64,000 nucleotides of DNA. Source: Hymenobacter swuensis DY53 (lineage in GTDB: Bacteria; Bacteroidota; Bacteroidia; Cytophagales; Hymenobacteraceae). The notes under the pieces were generated by a model that saw only the letters and a list, made by a program, of their open reading frames with translations, was not told the DNA's origin and made no database searches. Position 1 is the first letter of the stretch. The number at the start of each line of letters is the position of its first letter. Shown one piece after another: positions 26,207 through 35,330 of this stretch. Position numbers and translations under genes: made by a program. The stretch covers positions 4,672,501-4,736,500 of the forward strand of contig NZ_CP007145.1 in NCBI RefSeq assembly GCF_000576555.1, in the 5' to 3' direction.

Positions 26207-26252
26207 GAAAAACCCTTCCGGTTGGCTGACACCAACGCGAAAGGGCTTCCGT
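26207..26252 (-). terminator. Terminator of the DinB gene
   Basis: On the minus strand CCCTTTCGCGTTGG pairs with CCAACCGGAAGGG and is followed by TTTTT, 20 bases after the DinB stop codon. Confidence 0.7.
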
Positions 26253-26272
26253 TTTTTCACTACTTGTATGTG

Positions 26273-26776
26273 CTACAGGCTGGGCACATCAGCGGCTTGG
26301 GCCTTAGCCGACAGCTCCCGGCAGTAGGTAATAAAATCAGTATTGATGGGCTCCAGGCCAGCGGCGCGCAACTCCTTGGCCACTTGGGCGCGGTGGTAAT
26401 TGCCATGCACCGGTACGTGGGTCAGGATGTCGGACACCTGGCTGGTGTAGCCCTCCCCGATGGAGTTGGTATAGGTGATGTGGCGGTTCAGCTCGGCCTC
26501 GTCGGCGTTGAGGCCATACTGGTGGAACCGCTCTGAGGTTTGCTGGTGCCAGTGGTGCAAACCAGCCAGATCATGCTCCTGCCATACCTTCACGGGGCTG
26601 GGAGTGCCGGTCAGGCGGCCCAGCCAGATGGCCTGGGCATTGAGGACGTGGCTGAAGATGCGCAGCGCGCCGGCGGGCAAAGTGGCCCCGCCGGCCACCA
26701 GGCCATCGAGGTGACGCAGCAGGGTGTCATTGGCCCACACTCCGTAGGCGCCCAGCTTTTCGTTGGTGTTACTCAT
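26273..26776 (-). CDS. DinB family protein
   Basis: A 167-residue protein starting at the ATG at 26776 (MSNTNEKLGAYGVWANDTLL); an in-frame TTG lies two codons upstream. Helical-bundle fold with the three-His metal site expected of DinB/YfiT proteins: IFSHVLNAQAIW, then HVPVHGNYHRAQV. The family includes metal-dependent thiol transferases (bacillithiol and mycothiol S-transferases). The specific substrate is unknown. Cytoplasmic. Confidence 0.85.
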   Translation of the reverse strand: MSNTNEKLGAYGVWANDTLLRHLDGLVAGGATLPAGALRIFSHVLNAQAIWLGRLTGTPSPVKVWQEHDLAGLHHWHQQTSERFHQYGLNADEAELNRHITYTNSIGEGYTSQVSDILTHVPVHGNYHRAQVAKELRAAGLEPINTDFITYCRELSAKAQAADVPSL

Positions 26777-26891
26777 GTACAAAAGAAGGTGAGTCCGGCG
26801 GCCGGCGACCGGGCGCGTCAGACAGGCAAAACAATAGGCAAAGGTAAGCAGCAGAACGGCGCTACCGCCGGGCGGCCCACCCGGGGCGGCC

Positions 26892-27362
26892 TTAGCGCGG
26901 GTCCTGCCACACGAGGCGCTCCTCGGTGCGGGTCTTGGCGAAGTCAGCGCATTGGCCGTCGCCCCGGCCGGTCAGGCCGCCTTCAGGGTGGCAGAGCAGC
27001 TTGCCATCAGCGGCGTACAGGTTACTGAACTGGTCGCAGCACGGGGCCGACTCTAGGTACACTGTAGCGCCGTTGTACTGGTAGCTGTAGATGTGAATGG
27101 GCGGGTTGGCTTTCTTGTCGTTGGAATGCTTAGTAATTCGCTCTTCCAGCCAGGCAGGACGTTTTTTGTTATCGAACTGAGCGTCGGGCCGGGGGGTAGG
27201 CTCCACGGTGTTGGCACTAGTGGGCGTGGGGGTCGATGCGCTGCCGGCTAGCCCGTTCTGGGGGGCATCGGTAGGGGTGGTAACGGCTACGTTGCGCTGG
27301 CAGGCGCTGAGCGAAAAAAACGCGGTAACGGTGGCCGCCGTTAGCAGGTGGGCAAAACGCAT
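26892..27362 (-). CDS. Small lipoprotein, DUF6970-like
   Basis: A 156-residue protein. Signal sequence with lipobox FFSLSAC (Cys21), a Thr/Pro-rich spacer to about residue 65, and a compact C-terminal domain with four conserved Cys (ESAPCCDQFSNLYAADG, KLLCHPEGGLTGRGDGQC). The Cys-rich pattern matches a DUF seen mainly in Hymenobacter relatives. The Cys residues probably form disulfides outside the cytoplasm. Function unknown. Confidence 0.7.
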   Translation of the reverse strand: MRFAHLLTAATVTAFFSLSACQRNVAVTTPTDAPQNGLAGSASTPTPTSANTVEPTPRPDAQFDNKKRPAWLEERITKHSNDKKANPPIHIYSYQYNGATVYLESAPCCDQFSNLYAADGKLLCHPEGGLTGRGDGQCADFAKTRTEERLVWQDPR

Positions 27363-27488
27363 AAGGCAGGAAACAGGGGTGGCAGATGATAAACGGGCCG
27401 TTCGTCGTTCCGCACCGGAACGGCCTGCAGGCCCGCGTACCGAGAGGTTACGCAGGGCGGGGCCCAGAGTTGGCCGCCCGCCCCCCGG

Positions 27489-27905
27489 TTACGCGTCCAC
27501 CGCCCAAGCCCACAGGCGCGGCCCGAACACCAGCAGGCCCACGGCCAGCGCCGCCAGGGCCATGACCAGCACGGCTCCGGCCGCCACGTCCTTGGCTCGG
27601 CCCGCCAGCGGGTGATAGTCCGGCGACACCAGGTTCACCACCGCTTCCACGGCCGTATTCACCAGCTCGGCGCACCACACGGCCCCCACGCTCAACGCCA
27701 CCGCCGCCCACTCCCAGCGTTCTAGCCCGCAGTACAGCCCCAGCCCAATAACCACTACCGTAGCCGCCGCGTGAAACCAGAGGTGCACCTCCGTGCGCAA
27801 CGCCGCCCCCACGCCCCGGAAGGCATAGCCGAAACTGGCCGCCCGCTTCCGCAGCACCGCCGGAAACCGGCGCGGCGCGGCTTTTTCCGGCTCAGCCCCG
27901 CCCAT
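27489..27905 (-). CDS. Diacylglycerol/undecaprenol kinase family protein
   Basis: The start is set at 27905 (MGGAEPEKAAPRR), giving 138 residues, normal for the family; the longer frame runs antisense-like through the upstream gene. Three membrane helices. The catalytic block ELVNTAVEAVVNLVSPDYHPLAGRAKDVAAGAV holds the Glu and Asn that bind Mg-ATP and lipid. It phosphorylates diacylglycerol or undecaprenol at the inner membrane. The start overlaps the end of the upstream GNAT gene by 14 bases, so translation is probably coupled. Confidence 0.88.
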   Translation of the reverse strand: MGGAEPEKAAPRRFPAVLRKRAASFGYAFRGVGAALRTEVHLWFHAAATVVVIGLGLYCGLERWEWAAVALSVGAVWCAELVNTAVEAVVNLVSPDYHPLAGRAKDVAAGAVLVMALAALAVGLLVFGPRLWAWAVDA

Positions 27906-28485
27906 CGAACTCCTGAAAAACGGTTTGCCGCAGCCGGCTCCACTCACTGCGCAGAATGCTGAAGATGACTGTATCGCGCCGGATGCCACCCTGGGTGCGG
28001 CGGTGGCTGCGCAACGTGCCCTCCTCGGTAGCCCCCATGCGGTGCATTGCCTCCTGCGACTTATGGTTGCGCGAATCGGTTTCCAGCTCCACCCGCTCGC
28101 AGCCCAGCCCATCGAAGGCGTAGCACAGCAGCGCGTGCTTGGCCGCCCGGTTCAGGCCGCTGCGCTGGAACTCTTCTCCTACCCAGGTATAACCGATGCT
28201 CAGCTTGGCGTCGGCCAGATCCACGTTGTAGTAGCTGGTGCTGCCGGCTACCCGGCCGGTTTCTTTGTCGAGGATGAGGAACGGGTAACGGCGCTGCTGC
28301 TCCCGGCCCCGCGTGGCTTCCGTCAGGTACGCGGCCAGACTGATGGGGTCGTCGGCGCGGGTGAGGGTGTAGGCCCAGAGCGCGGGCGCGGCGGCCAGAG
28401 GGCGCAGGGCCTCAAAATCGGTGAGGGCCAAGGGGCGCAGCCGTACGCGGCTGTTTTCAAGAACGATATCCTGGGTGAAATCCAT
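27892..28485 (-). CDS. GNAT N-acetyltransferase, RimJ/RimL type
   Basis: A 197-residue protein. LENSRVRLRPLALTDFEAL opens the fold; IGYTWVGEEFQRSGLNRAAK gives the acetyl-CoA loop and ERVELETDSRNHKSQEAMHR the C-terminal signature. The second RimJ/L-like enzyme in the window, distinct from the one at 22099. Its 3' end overlaps the diacylglycerol kinase gene. Substrate unknown. Confidence 0.85.
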   Translation of the reverse strand: MDFTQDIVLENSRVRLRPLALTDFEALRPLAAAPALWAYTLTRADDPISLAAYLTEATRGREQQRRYPFLILDKETGRVAGSTSYYNVDLADAKLSIGYTWVGEEFQRSGLNRAAKHALLCYAFDGLGCERVELETDSRNHKSQEAMHRMGATEEGTLRSHRRTQGGIRRDTVIFSILRSEWSRLRQTVFQEFDGRG

Positions 28486-28900
28486 GCGGGCAAAGCAAGT
28501 GGCGGAGTAGGCTGTAAAGATGCCGGATTTCCCCCACCCACGCCACCCGCCGCCACTGCTCCAACCAAAGCCTCATCAACACCACCCGAACAGCCCGCCA
28601 CAACGCCCAAAGGTTCTCCAACAGTAACTGAAGCTCCATTTGCCGCACCCAAAGGTGCTCTAACAGTATCCGAAGCTTTTTCAACAGCAGCCGAAGGTAT
28701 TTCCACTAGCTAATTCCGGTGCTTCGGATGGGGCGGGAACCATTTCGGGTGCTGAGGCTGGGGCAAAAAAGAAGCCGACCACCTGTTTGGAAGGTAGCCG
28801 GCTCGTTTCGGGGGGCGGTGGTTGGGGTGCAGCCCCAGGCCGCAGCGGCTTGGAAGGCGAAGGGTCTCTCTTACCTATCGCCACCAGATGCTACTGGTAC
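28486..28900. other. Non-coding gap with degenerate 42-base tandem repeats
   Basis: 415 bases between fumC and the GNAT gene. Units beginning CCCAAAGGT at 28606 and 28648 are exactly 42 bases apart and share AACAGTAnCtGAAGCT; weaker flanking units extend from about 28558 to 28735. A period divisible by three gives 14-residue peptide repeats in frames on both strands, but no frame has a convincing start. The fumC terminator lies at 28765-28802. Confidence 0.5.
28765..28802 (-). terminator. Terminator of fumC
   Basis: On the minus strand GCCGGCTACC pairs with GGTGGTCGGC (10 bp, two G-U pairs), followed by TTCTTTTTT, about 100 bases after the stop codon. Confidence 0.65.
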
Positions 28901-30307
28901 CTACTTCTTGATTTCGCCTACCATGTCTTCGGGCTTGAGCCACTCGTTGAACTGCTCCTCGGTGAGGTAGCCGAGTTGGAGGGCGGTTTCCTTCAGCGTA
29001 GAGCCGTTTTTGTGGGCCGTCTGGGCAATTTCAGCGGCTTTGTAGTAGCCGATGTGCGGGTTGAGGGCCGTTACCAGCATCAGTGACGAATCAACGTGCT
29101 TTTTGACGTTGGCTTCCAGGGGCTCGATGCCCACGGCGCACTTATCGTTGAAGCTCACACACACGTCGCCGATGAGGCGGGCCGAGTGCAGGAAGTTGTA
29201 GATCATCACGGGCTTGAACACGTTCAGCTCGAAGTGGCCGCTCATGCCGCCGATGTTGATGGCTACGTCGTTGCCCATTACCTGGGCCGCCACCATCGTC
29301 ATAGCCTCGCACTGGGTGGGGTTCACCTTGCCGGGCATGATGCTGGAGCCGGGCTCGTTGTCGGGGATGTGCAGCTCGCCGATGCCGGCGCGCGGGCCGG
29401 AAGCCAGCAAGCGGATGTCGTTGCCGATTTTCATCAGCGAAGCAGCTACCGTTTTCAAAGCGCCGTGGGCCTCCACGATGGCGTCGTGGGCGGCCAGGGC
29501 TTCAAACTTGTTTTCGGCCGTAACGAAGGGCAGGCCGGTGAGGTCGGCAATGTGCTTGGCCACATTCTCCGAGTAGCCGGCGGGCGTGTTGATGCCGGTG
29601 CCCACGGCGGTGCCGCCCAGGGCCAGCTCCGAGAGGTGGGCCAGCGTGTTCTTGATGGCGCGCAGGCCGTGGTCGAGCTGCGATACGTAGCCGCTGAACT
29701 CCTGGCCCACCGTCAGCGGGGTGGCATCCATGAGGTGGGTACGGCCGATTTTGACGATGTGCATGAACTGCTCGCTCTTGCTCTTCAGCGTGTCGCGCAG
29801 CTTCTCGATGCCGGGAATGGTGGTTTTCACCAGGATTTTGTAGGCCGCAATGTGCATGGCCGTCGGGAACGTGTCGTTGGAGCTCTGGCTCTTATTCACG
29901 TCGTCGTTCGGGGCCAGCACCTTCTTCTCATCCGAAAGCTGGCCGCCCTGCAGCACGTGGCCGCGGTAGGCCACCACCTCGTTCACGTTCATGTTGCTCT
30001 GGGTGCCCGAGCCGGTCTGCCACACTACCAGCGGGAACTCCTTATCGAGCTGGCCGTCCAGAATTTCGTCGCACACGCGGCCAATCAGCTCCGCTTTGTC
30101 GGCGGGCAGGATGCCGGCGTCGCGGTTGGTGAGGGCGGCGGCTTTCTTGAGGTAGGCGAAGGCACGGATGATTTCCTTGGGCATCCGGTTGATGTCCTGG
30201 GCAATCTGGAAGTTATCGATGCTGCGCTGGGTCTGAGCGCCGTAGTAGGCGTCGGCCGGCACCTGCACGGTGCCCATGGTGTCTTTCTCGGTGCGGAACT
30301 GCGTCAT
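28901..30307 (-). CDS. fumC: Fumarate hydratase, class II
   Basis: The start is set at 30307 ([20 protein letters not shown]); 54 further open codons upstream are unlike the family. 468 residues, normal. Hallmarks: [13 protein letters not shown], the catalytic His in [12 protein letters not shown], and the mobile SS loop [16 protein letters not shown]. It hydrates fumarate to malate in the TCA cycle and uses no iron-sulfur cluster. Monocistronic, leftward. Confidence 0.95.
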   Translation of the reverse strand: MTQFRTEKDTMGTVQVPADAYYGAQTQRSIDNFQIAQDINRMPKEIIRAFAYLKKAAALTNRDAGILPADKAELIGRVCDEILDGQLDKEFPLVVWQTGSGTQSNMNVNEVVAYRGHVLQGGQLSDEKKVLAPNDDVNKSQSSNDTFPTAMHIAAYKILVKTTIPGIEKLRDTLKSKSEQFMHIVKIGRTHLMDATPLTVGQEFSGYVSQLDHGLRAIKNTLAHLSELALGGTAVGTGINTPAGYSENVAKHIADLTGLPFVTAENKFEALAAHDAIVEAHGALKTVAASLMKIGNDIRLLASGPRAGIGELHIPDNEPGSSIMPGKVNPTQCEAMTMVAAQVMGNDVAINIGGMSGHFELNVFKPVMIYNFLHSARLIGDVCVSFNDKCAVGIEPLEANVKKHVDSSLMLVTALNPHIGYYKAAEIAQTAHKNGSTLKETALQLGYLTEEQFNEWLKPEDMVGEIKK

Positions 30308-30501
30308 GCTTCTGTGGGGTGAGAAGAGGATGAGGTGACAGGGAAACAGGCTGCGGCCGGGGCCGCCGGGCAAAAGTACGCAACCCTGCCCCGTACCCGA
30401 CCCAAAATCCCCAAATTCTGCGGCTGCCCAACGCGGCCACTGGCCCGCAGGCTGCGTATAGCCGGCCAATAGCTTTCCATCCGCCTTATCTGCCCTTCCT
30501 C

Positions 30502-30789
30502 ATGAAAAAGACCTTCGAAGACGAATCCGACGCCCTGTCCACCTCGCCCGCCACGCCGACTGCACACCAGAGCGCTGCCGTTACGCCGCCTAACCACGAA
30601 AACCAGGAGTCCACCAGCACCCGCGTAGGCGGCACCTCCGCCACTAATGAAACCGCTGTGCCTACCGCTGGCAACGGTGCCCCCGATTACAGCCAGGTAG
30701 AACTGAAAACCGAGCCCGAGCTGCCCACCCCCGACAAAGCCGGCGGCAGCGCTACCGAGCCCGAAAGCGGCGGCGGCTACAGCGGATAG
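30502..30789 (+). CDS. Small acidic low-complexity protein
   Basis: 95 residues rich in Thr, Ser, Pro, Glu and Ala with almost no hydrophobic residues, so probably disordered. The start MKKTFEDESDALSTSP and codon use are plausible for a real gene, and a family B element begins 16 bases after its stop, as it does after other real genes here. No family was recognised. Short disordered proteins of this kind are common in Hymenobacter, but the coding call is not certain. Confidence 0.55.
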   Translation: MKKTFEDESDALSTSPATPTAHQSAAVTPPNHENQESTSTRVGGTSATNETAVPTAGNGAPDYSQVELKTEPELPTPDKAGGSATEPESGGGYSG

Positions 30790-30805
30790 TGGTGAATTTG
30801 TGAAG

Positions 30806-30969
30806 GGTCATTGCGAGGCATAGCCGAAGCAATCCTTCCTTTTCACTGCTCAACGCCCTGAAAAGCAGAAAGCCCCTGATGTCTGGTTCTGGCGTCAGGG
30901 GCTTTTGCGTGGGGCATGGTTGGGAACTGCGTGAAAGACGGATTGCTTCGGCTATGCCTCGCAATGACC
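30806..30969. repeat. Family B terminator-bearing palindromic element
   Basis: Arms GGTCATTGCGAGGCATAGCC and GGCTATGCCTCGCAATGACC, with GAAGCAATCC/GGATTGCTTC inside them, surround a core hairpin (AAAGCCCCTGATG and GCGTCAGGGGCTTTT). Note the compensatory change: both arms have CATAGCC/GGCTATG where other copies have CGCAGCC/GGCTGCG. Located between convergent genes. Confidence 0.9.
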
Positions 30970-30990
30970 ATTTCACAAATTCACCACTTG

Positions 30991-32388
30991 TTACCGTTGC
31001 TCAATTTTGAAGAGGACGCCTACGACTACTTTGCGAGCGGTGCGGCGGTTGTTCTGCACGGCCGGGAACCAGGTGGGGCCCTCCTTGAGGAGACGCAGGG
31101 CCTCCTCGTCGCACTCCGGCGACACGGATTTTACCACTTTAAAGTCGCTGAGCTTGCCGTCGACTCCTACTACGAACTGCACCCGCACGGTGCCTTCGCG
31201 GCGGTCCGTGAGAGCTTTTTCGGGGTAGTCGAGGCTGTCGGCCAGGTACTGGCGCAGCTTGCCGTAGCCCCCAGCCGGCGTGGCCGAAATGCTGGGCAGC
31301 ATGGGCGGAGCCTCGCGGCGCACTACCACTTCATTGAGCTGCTTGCTGTCGGGAGCCAATGCCAAGGCCAGCGTGGAATCGGTGGGGCGCAGGGTGTAGA
31401 CCTGGGTGACATAGCCAATAGAACTGATGTAAAGCTGCCGTGTAGTAACATGTCTTTTCAGACTAAAAACACCATTCTGGTTTGTTGAAACAGGATGTGA
31501 GTCACCGGGAATTGAGATGGATGCTCCCGGCAGCGGCTGGCCCTCAGTATCCGTCACGCGGCCCTGAATGGTGCGCGTAGCCGGCGGAGCCGCCGGGGCA
31601 GCCGCCACCGAAACGCCGGCCACGCGGGCCATTTTAGCCTTGGCCGCTACTGGTTCCGGGGTTGAGGCGGCCTCTTCCTTATTTTCGACGGACGTTTCCG
31701 CCATAGCCACGGTGGCCGGCTCTACTACCGGCGCAGCCGCCGAGGCGCTTAAAGTCGCGGAGCCATTACCAACCGCATCCAACCCCGCCAGATCGGCCGA
31801 CGGCTCCGGCACTACTTGCGCGTTGGCCACTAGCACCGGGCGACGCGACCGGGCCACCAGCTCCGACCGCCGGAGTGGGGAGGCCGGGGCCGCCGGTAAA
31901 ACGGCCGCCACTTCGGGCGCGGCAGCGGCCACGGCTGGCTCGGCTGGGCGTATCGTGGCCGTCGTGTTTTCTTCGCGGGTGACTTGCGAAACAGAGCGGG
32001 CGGCCAGCTCCGGCGCGTTGTTCAACCGGCTCACCGTCAGCCACCCCACCACGCCCAACGACAGCAGCAGCACGGCCGCTGCCGCCAACGGCCGCCACGC
32101 CCACAGCGGAATGACGGCGGGCTCGGGGGTTGTTTCAGAGGTCAGCTCGGCCACGCGGGTGTGCAGGCGTTGGCGTAATGCGTCCACGCTGGCCTGGTGC
32201 GCGGTGGCGGGTTGCAGTTCCAAACCTTCCAGGATATCGGCACACACGGCGCAATCCAGGGTGTGGGTTTCTACCTGGTGCTCCTCGGCGGGCGGCAGCT
32301 CCCCGGCCACGTACCGGCGCAGCAGCTCCACCGGCAGGTGGGCGCCGGCCGGGGCAGAGGGTGCGGAGGTCAGGTTAGGGCGAGGCAT
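30991..32388 (-). CDS. Anti-sigma factor fused to CarboxypepD-reg and TonB C-terminal domains
   Basis: A 465-residue protein. Residues 15-60: zinc-binding anti-sigma motif H42-x3-C46-x2-C49. Membrane helix at about 99-119. Ala/Pro-rich periplasmic linker to about 270. CarboxypepD-reg-like beta domain 274-347 (GRVTDTEGQPLPGASISIPG). TonB C-terminal domain 376-460. The gene overlaps the upstream sigma factor by 14 bases. The inferred role is to hold the sigma factor at the membrane and sense an envelope state by contact with an outer-membrane partner. The carboxypeptidase-like segment is noticeably less GC-rich than the rest. Confidence 0.85.
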   Translation of the reverse strand: MPRPNLTSAPSAPAGAHLPVELLRRYVAGELPPAEEHQVETHTLDCAVCADILEGLELQPATAHQASVDALRQRLHTRVAELTSETTPEPAVIPLWAWRPLAAAAVLLLSLGVVGWLTVSRLNNAPELAARSVSQVTREENTTATIRPAEPAVAAAAPEVAAVLPAAPASPLRRSELVARSRRPVLVANAQVVPEPSADLAGLDAVGNGSATLSASAAAPVVEPATVAMAETSVENKEEAASTPEPVAAKAKMARVAGVSVAAAPAAPPATRTIQGRVTDTEGQPLPGASISIPGDSHPVSTNQNGVFSLKRHVTTRQLYISSIGYVTQVYTLRPTDSTLALALAPDSKQLNEVVVRREAPPMLPSISATPAGGYGKLRQYLADSLDYPEKALTDRREGTVRVQFVVGVDGKLSDFKVVKSVSPECDEEALRLLKEGPTWFPAVQNNRRTARKVVVGVLFKIEQR

Positions 32389-32992
32389 CGGAGGCGGAGG
32401 CTTGCAGCAGGCGGCGCAGGTTGCGCTTCCCGTTTTGAAGGTGACTTTTTACGGCGTTCAGGTCGAACCCGGTGAGGGCGGCTACTTCGCGGTAGCTTTT
32501 CTTTTCCAGGTAAAACAGTTCCAAGCACTGGCGCTGACCGGGGGGCAGTTCGGCGAGGGTAACTTCCAACTGTTGCAGGTGCTGCTCATGCAGCTCAGCT
32601 TCGGCGGGGTCGTTTGCGGTTAGATGCCGGGCGGCCACCGATTCCATACCGGCCTCGTCGGAAAAATGCACCAGGGCCGGGCCGGCGCGCTGCCGGGCCC
32701 GCAGCGTCATCAGGCAGTAGTTGCGGGCGGTGGCGTGCAGCCAGGGCGGGAAGTTTTCCACCTCGTGCTGCCGAAGCTTGTGTAACAGCTGCTCAAATAG
32801 CTGCATTACCGCATCCTGAGCGTCGGCCTCGTCGCGGAGGTAGCGCCGGGCAATGGCCAGTACGCCGCTCATGTGCCGCTCATAGAGCACGCCCAGGTCG
32901 GCCACCTCGCCCTGGGCGTGGTAGCGGCGCAGCAGGTCCTCATCAGACAGCTCGGCGGCGGGCGTGGGGCGGGTGGAGCGGCGGAAAAACAT
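32375..32992 (-). CDS. ECF-type RNA polymerase sigma factor
   Basis: A 205-residue protein. Region 2 at about 33-100 (YERHMSGVLAIARRYLRDEADAQDAVMQLFEQL), region 4 at about 140-195 (LAELPPGQRQCLELFYLEKKSYREVAALTGFDLNAVKSHL). Co-transcribed with the overlapping anti-sigma/TonB gene. The divergent VWA gene at 33190 is the likeliest local target. Confidence 0.92.
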   Translation of the reverse strand: MFFRRSTRPTPAAELSDEDLLRRYHAQGEVADLGVLYERHMSGVLAIARRYLRDEADAQDAVMQLFEQLLHKLRQHEVENFPPWLHATARNYCLMTLRARQRAGPALVHFSDEAGMESVAARHLTANDPAEAELHEQHLQQLEVTLAELPPGQRQCLELFYLEKKSYREVAALTGFDLNAVKSHLQNGKRNLRRLLQASASDASP

Positions 32993-33189
32993 GTGTGGCG
33001 CAAGCTACGGGATTTGCGGGTTTGGGTGGACGAGAAGTTCTCGGGTTGGTTCCTGCAGAGGGATGCGCGCAGGTTCGCAGAGTCGTTCTGAAAATATTTT
33101 TCCGGGGCCGTGTGGAATCCAGGGCAAGGGCGCATCTGATGAGCAGAACCTGGCCGGATCTGCTTTTCTCACCGCTATTCCCTCTGCTG

Positions 33190-35184
33190 ATGAAACCCTT
33201 TCTGTATTGCACGCTGGCGGCCGCTTTGCTGGCCGCTCCGGCCGCCCGGGCCCAACAAGCCAACGCCCTGTATCAGGTAATCGACCCGGCCCAGACCAAA
33301 GGAACCATAACGGGCCGCGTGACCGACAAGAGTACCGGCCAGGGTCTACCGGGCGTGACGGTACTGGTGAAAGGCACCTCCGTGGGGGTCAGCACCGGCC
33401 CCGATGGCGCGTATGCCCTCACGCTGCCGGCCGAGGCCACCACGCTGACATTTTCCTCCATCGGCTTCATCACCCGGGAGGTGAAGCTTACCGGCCAGAC
33501 AATCATTAACATAGCGTTAGTCGCCGACCAGAAGACGCTCAGCGAAGTAGTGGTAACTGGCGGTAAGGCCAAGCCCCGGCGCATACCGGCTTCACCAGTG
33601 CGAGTGCGCACTAAGGAGGCATCGGACGCCGACCTGACCGGCCTCGAACCCAGTATGGACAGCTTCCCGATTCAGGAAGCATTGCAGGGCCGGGTGGCCG
33701 GCATGGCTGTCAATTCCAGTCCCGGCTACCTATACCCGCAACCCGTCCCCGGCGCGGGCGAAACCTACGCTCACGTAGCGGAAAACGGCTTCCAGCGGGT
33801 GGCGAAGGAGCCGCTCAGCACCTTCAGCATTGATGTGGATGCGGCCAGCTACAGCAACGTGCGCCGCTTCCTGCAACAGGGCCAGCTTCCCCCCACCGAC
33901 GCCGTGCGGGTGGAGGAAATGCTCAACTATTTCCAGTACGACTACCCCCAGCCCGCCGCTTCGGCCCCCGAGCCCTTCCGCGTTATCACCGAGCAGGCCC
34001 AGTGCCCCTGGAACGCCGGGCACCAGTTGGTGCAGGTGGCACTACAGGCCCGCCAGATAGCCACCGAGAAGCTGCCACCCGCCAACCTGGTGTTTCTCGT
34101 GGACGTGTCGGGCTCCATGCAGGGCGAGGACCGGCTGGGTCTGGTGCAACAGAGCCTGCGCCTCCTTACCAAGCAACTGCGTCCCCAGGACCGGGTGGCG
34201 CTGGTGGTGTACGCCGGGGCCGCCGGCACGGTGCTGCCGCCCACGGCCGGTTCCGAGCGGGCCACTATTCTCTCGGCCATTGATAACCTTTCGGCGGGTG
34301 GCTCCACGGCCGGTGGCGCAGGTCTGCGCCTGGCTTATCAGGTGGCCCGTCAGCACTTCAACAAGGAAAGCAATAACCGCGTGATTTTGTGCACCGACGG
34401 CGACTTCAACGTGGGCGAGCAGAGCGACGACGCCATGGAGCACCTCATCACGCAGGAGCGGGAAAGCGGAGTGTTCCTGACGGTACTGGGCGTAGGCCAG
34501 GGCAATTACCAGGACAAAAAAATGGAGCTCCTGGCCGACAAAGGCAATGGCAACTACGCCTACCTCGACAACCTCGACGAGGCCCGGCGGGTGCTGGTGC
34601 AGCAGTTCGGCGGCACGCTGTTCACGCTGGCCAAGGACGTGAAGCTGCAAGTGGAGTTCAACCCCCAGCGGGTGCGCGAGTACCGCTTGGTGGGCTACGA
34701 AAACCGCGTGCTGGCCGCCGAGGACTTCAATAATGACCGCAAAGACGCCGGCGAACTGGGCTCCGGTCACACCGTTACGGCCCTATATGAGGTAGTACCC
34801 GTGGGTGCCCCCGGCACAGTTGATCCGCTCAAGTATCAGTCGGCTCCTGCTGCGCCGGCCGTATCCGCCTCGGCGGAACTGCTCACCGTGAAGCTGCGCT
34901 ACAAGGAACCCCAGGGCCTCGCCAGCCGTCTGCTGGCGGTGCCGTTGGCCGGTGCGGCGCGGCCCCTTGCCGAGGCCAGTGAAAACCTGCGCTTTGCCGC
35001 CGCCGTGGCCCAGTTCGGTATGCTGCTGCGCCAGAGTGAGCACCGGGGTACGGCCACCTGGGAAAGCACCACCCGCCTCGCCGAGGGTGCTCGCCGCTTC
35101 GACCCCGACGGCTACCGCGCGGAACTGGTGCGGCTAGTAAAGCTGGCCGAAGGCCTGCGCCCCGAAGCGTACGGAGCACGGTAA
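33190..35184 (+). CDS. VWA domain lipoprotein-like secreted protein with CarboxypepD-reg domain (YfbK type)
   Basis: The start is set at 33190 (MKPFLYCTLAAALLAAPAA, signal peptide ending ARA-QQ); the much longer open frame is antisense to the sigma gene. 664 residues. CarboxypepD-reg-like domain about 39-115 (GRVTDKSTGQGLPGVTVLVKG), a plug-like remnant at about 150-180, VWA N-terminal domain about 195-290, VWA domain from about 300 with the metal site DVSGS, and DUF3520-like C-terminus. This is a surface-assembly family in Bacteroidota, probably binding other proteins through the metal site. Divergent from the sigma/anti-sigma pair. Confidence 0.88.
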   Translation: MKPFLYCTLAAALLAAPAARAQQANALYQVIDPAQTKGTITGRVTDKSTGQGLPGVTVLVKGTSVGVSTGPDGAYALTLPAEATTLTFSSIGFITREVKLTGQTIINIALVADQKTLSEVVVTGGKAKPRRIPASPVRVRTKEASDADLTGLEPSMDSFPIQEALQGRVAGMAVNSSPGYLYPQPVPGAGETYAHVAENGFQRVAKEPLSTFSIDVDAASYSNVRRFLQQGQLPPTDAVRVEEMLNYFQYDYPQPAASAPEPFRVITEQAQCPWNAGHQLVQVALQARQIATEKLPPANLVFLVDVSGSMQGEDRLGLVQQSLRLLTKQLRPQDRVALVVYAGAAGTVLPPTAGSERATILSAIDNLSAGGSTAGGAGLRLAYQVARQHFNKESNNRVILCTDGDFNVGEQSDDAMEHLITQERESGVFLTVLGVGQGNYQDKKMELLADKGNGNYAYLDNLDEARRVLVQQFGGTLFTLAKDVKLQVEFNPQRVREYRLVGYENRVLAAEDFNNDRKDAGELGSGHTVTALYEVVPVGAPGTVDPLKYQSAPAAPAVSASAELLTVKLRYKEPQGLASRLLAVPLAGAARPLAEASENLRFAAAVAQFGMLLRQSEHRGTATWESTTRLAEGARRFDPDGYRAELVRLVKLAEGLRPEAYGAR

Positions 35185-35330
35185 CGACCGGCTAGGCTTC
35201 CAGCCATCATCAAATTAATCAACAGATTTTCAGCATGATGCAACCCACTCTATCTGCTGTAGCCTCTTCATTCTAGTATAGCGGAGTACTAGGCCGCTAC
35301 TCCCGGCGTTCTGGCCGCAGAAACATCCCC

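Noticed and set aside
28323..28706. Minus-strand ORF through the 42-base repeats
   Set aside because: Most of it overlaps the acetyltransferase gene in another frame. The start precedes repeat relics with no promoter or family support.
29096..30322. 408-codon open frame opposite fumC
   Set aside because: Shadow of a GC-rich gene: His/Val/Gly-rich composition, no family features, and complete antisense overlap with an unmistakable fumarase.
32614..33189. Long N-terminal extension of the VWA protein
   Set aside because: It is antisense to the sigma factor gene. A clean signal peptide starts at 33190.
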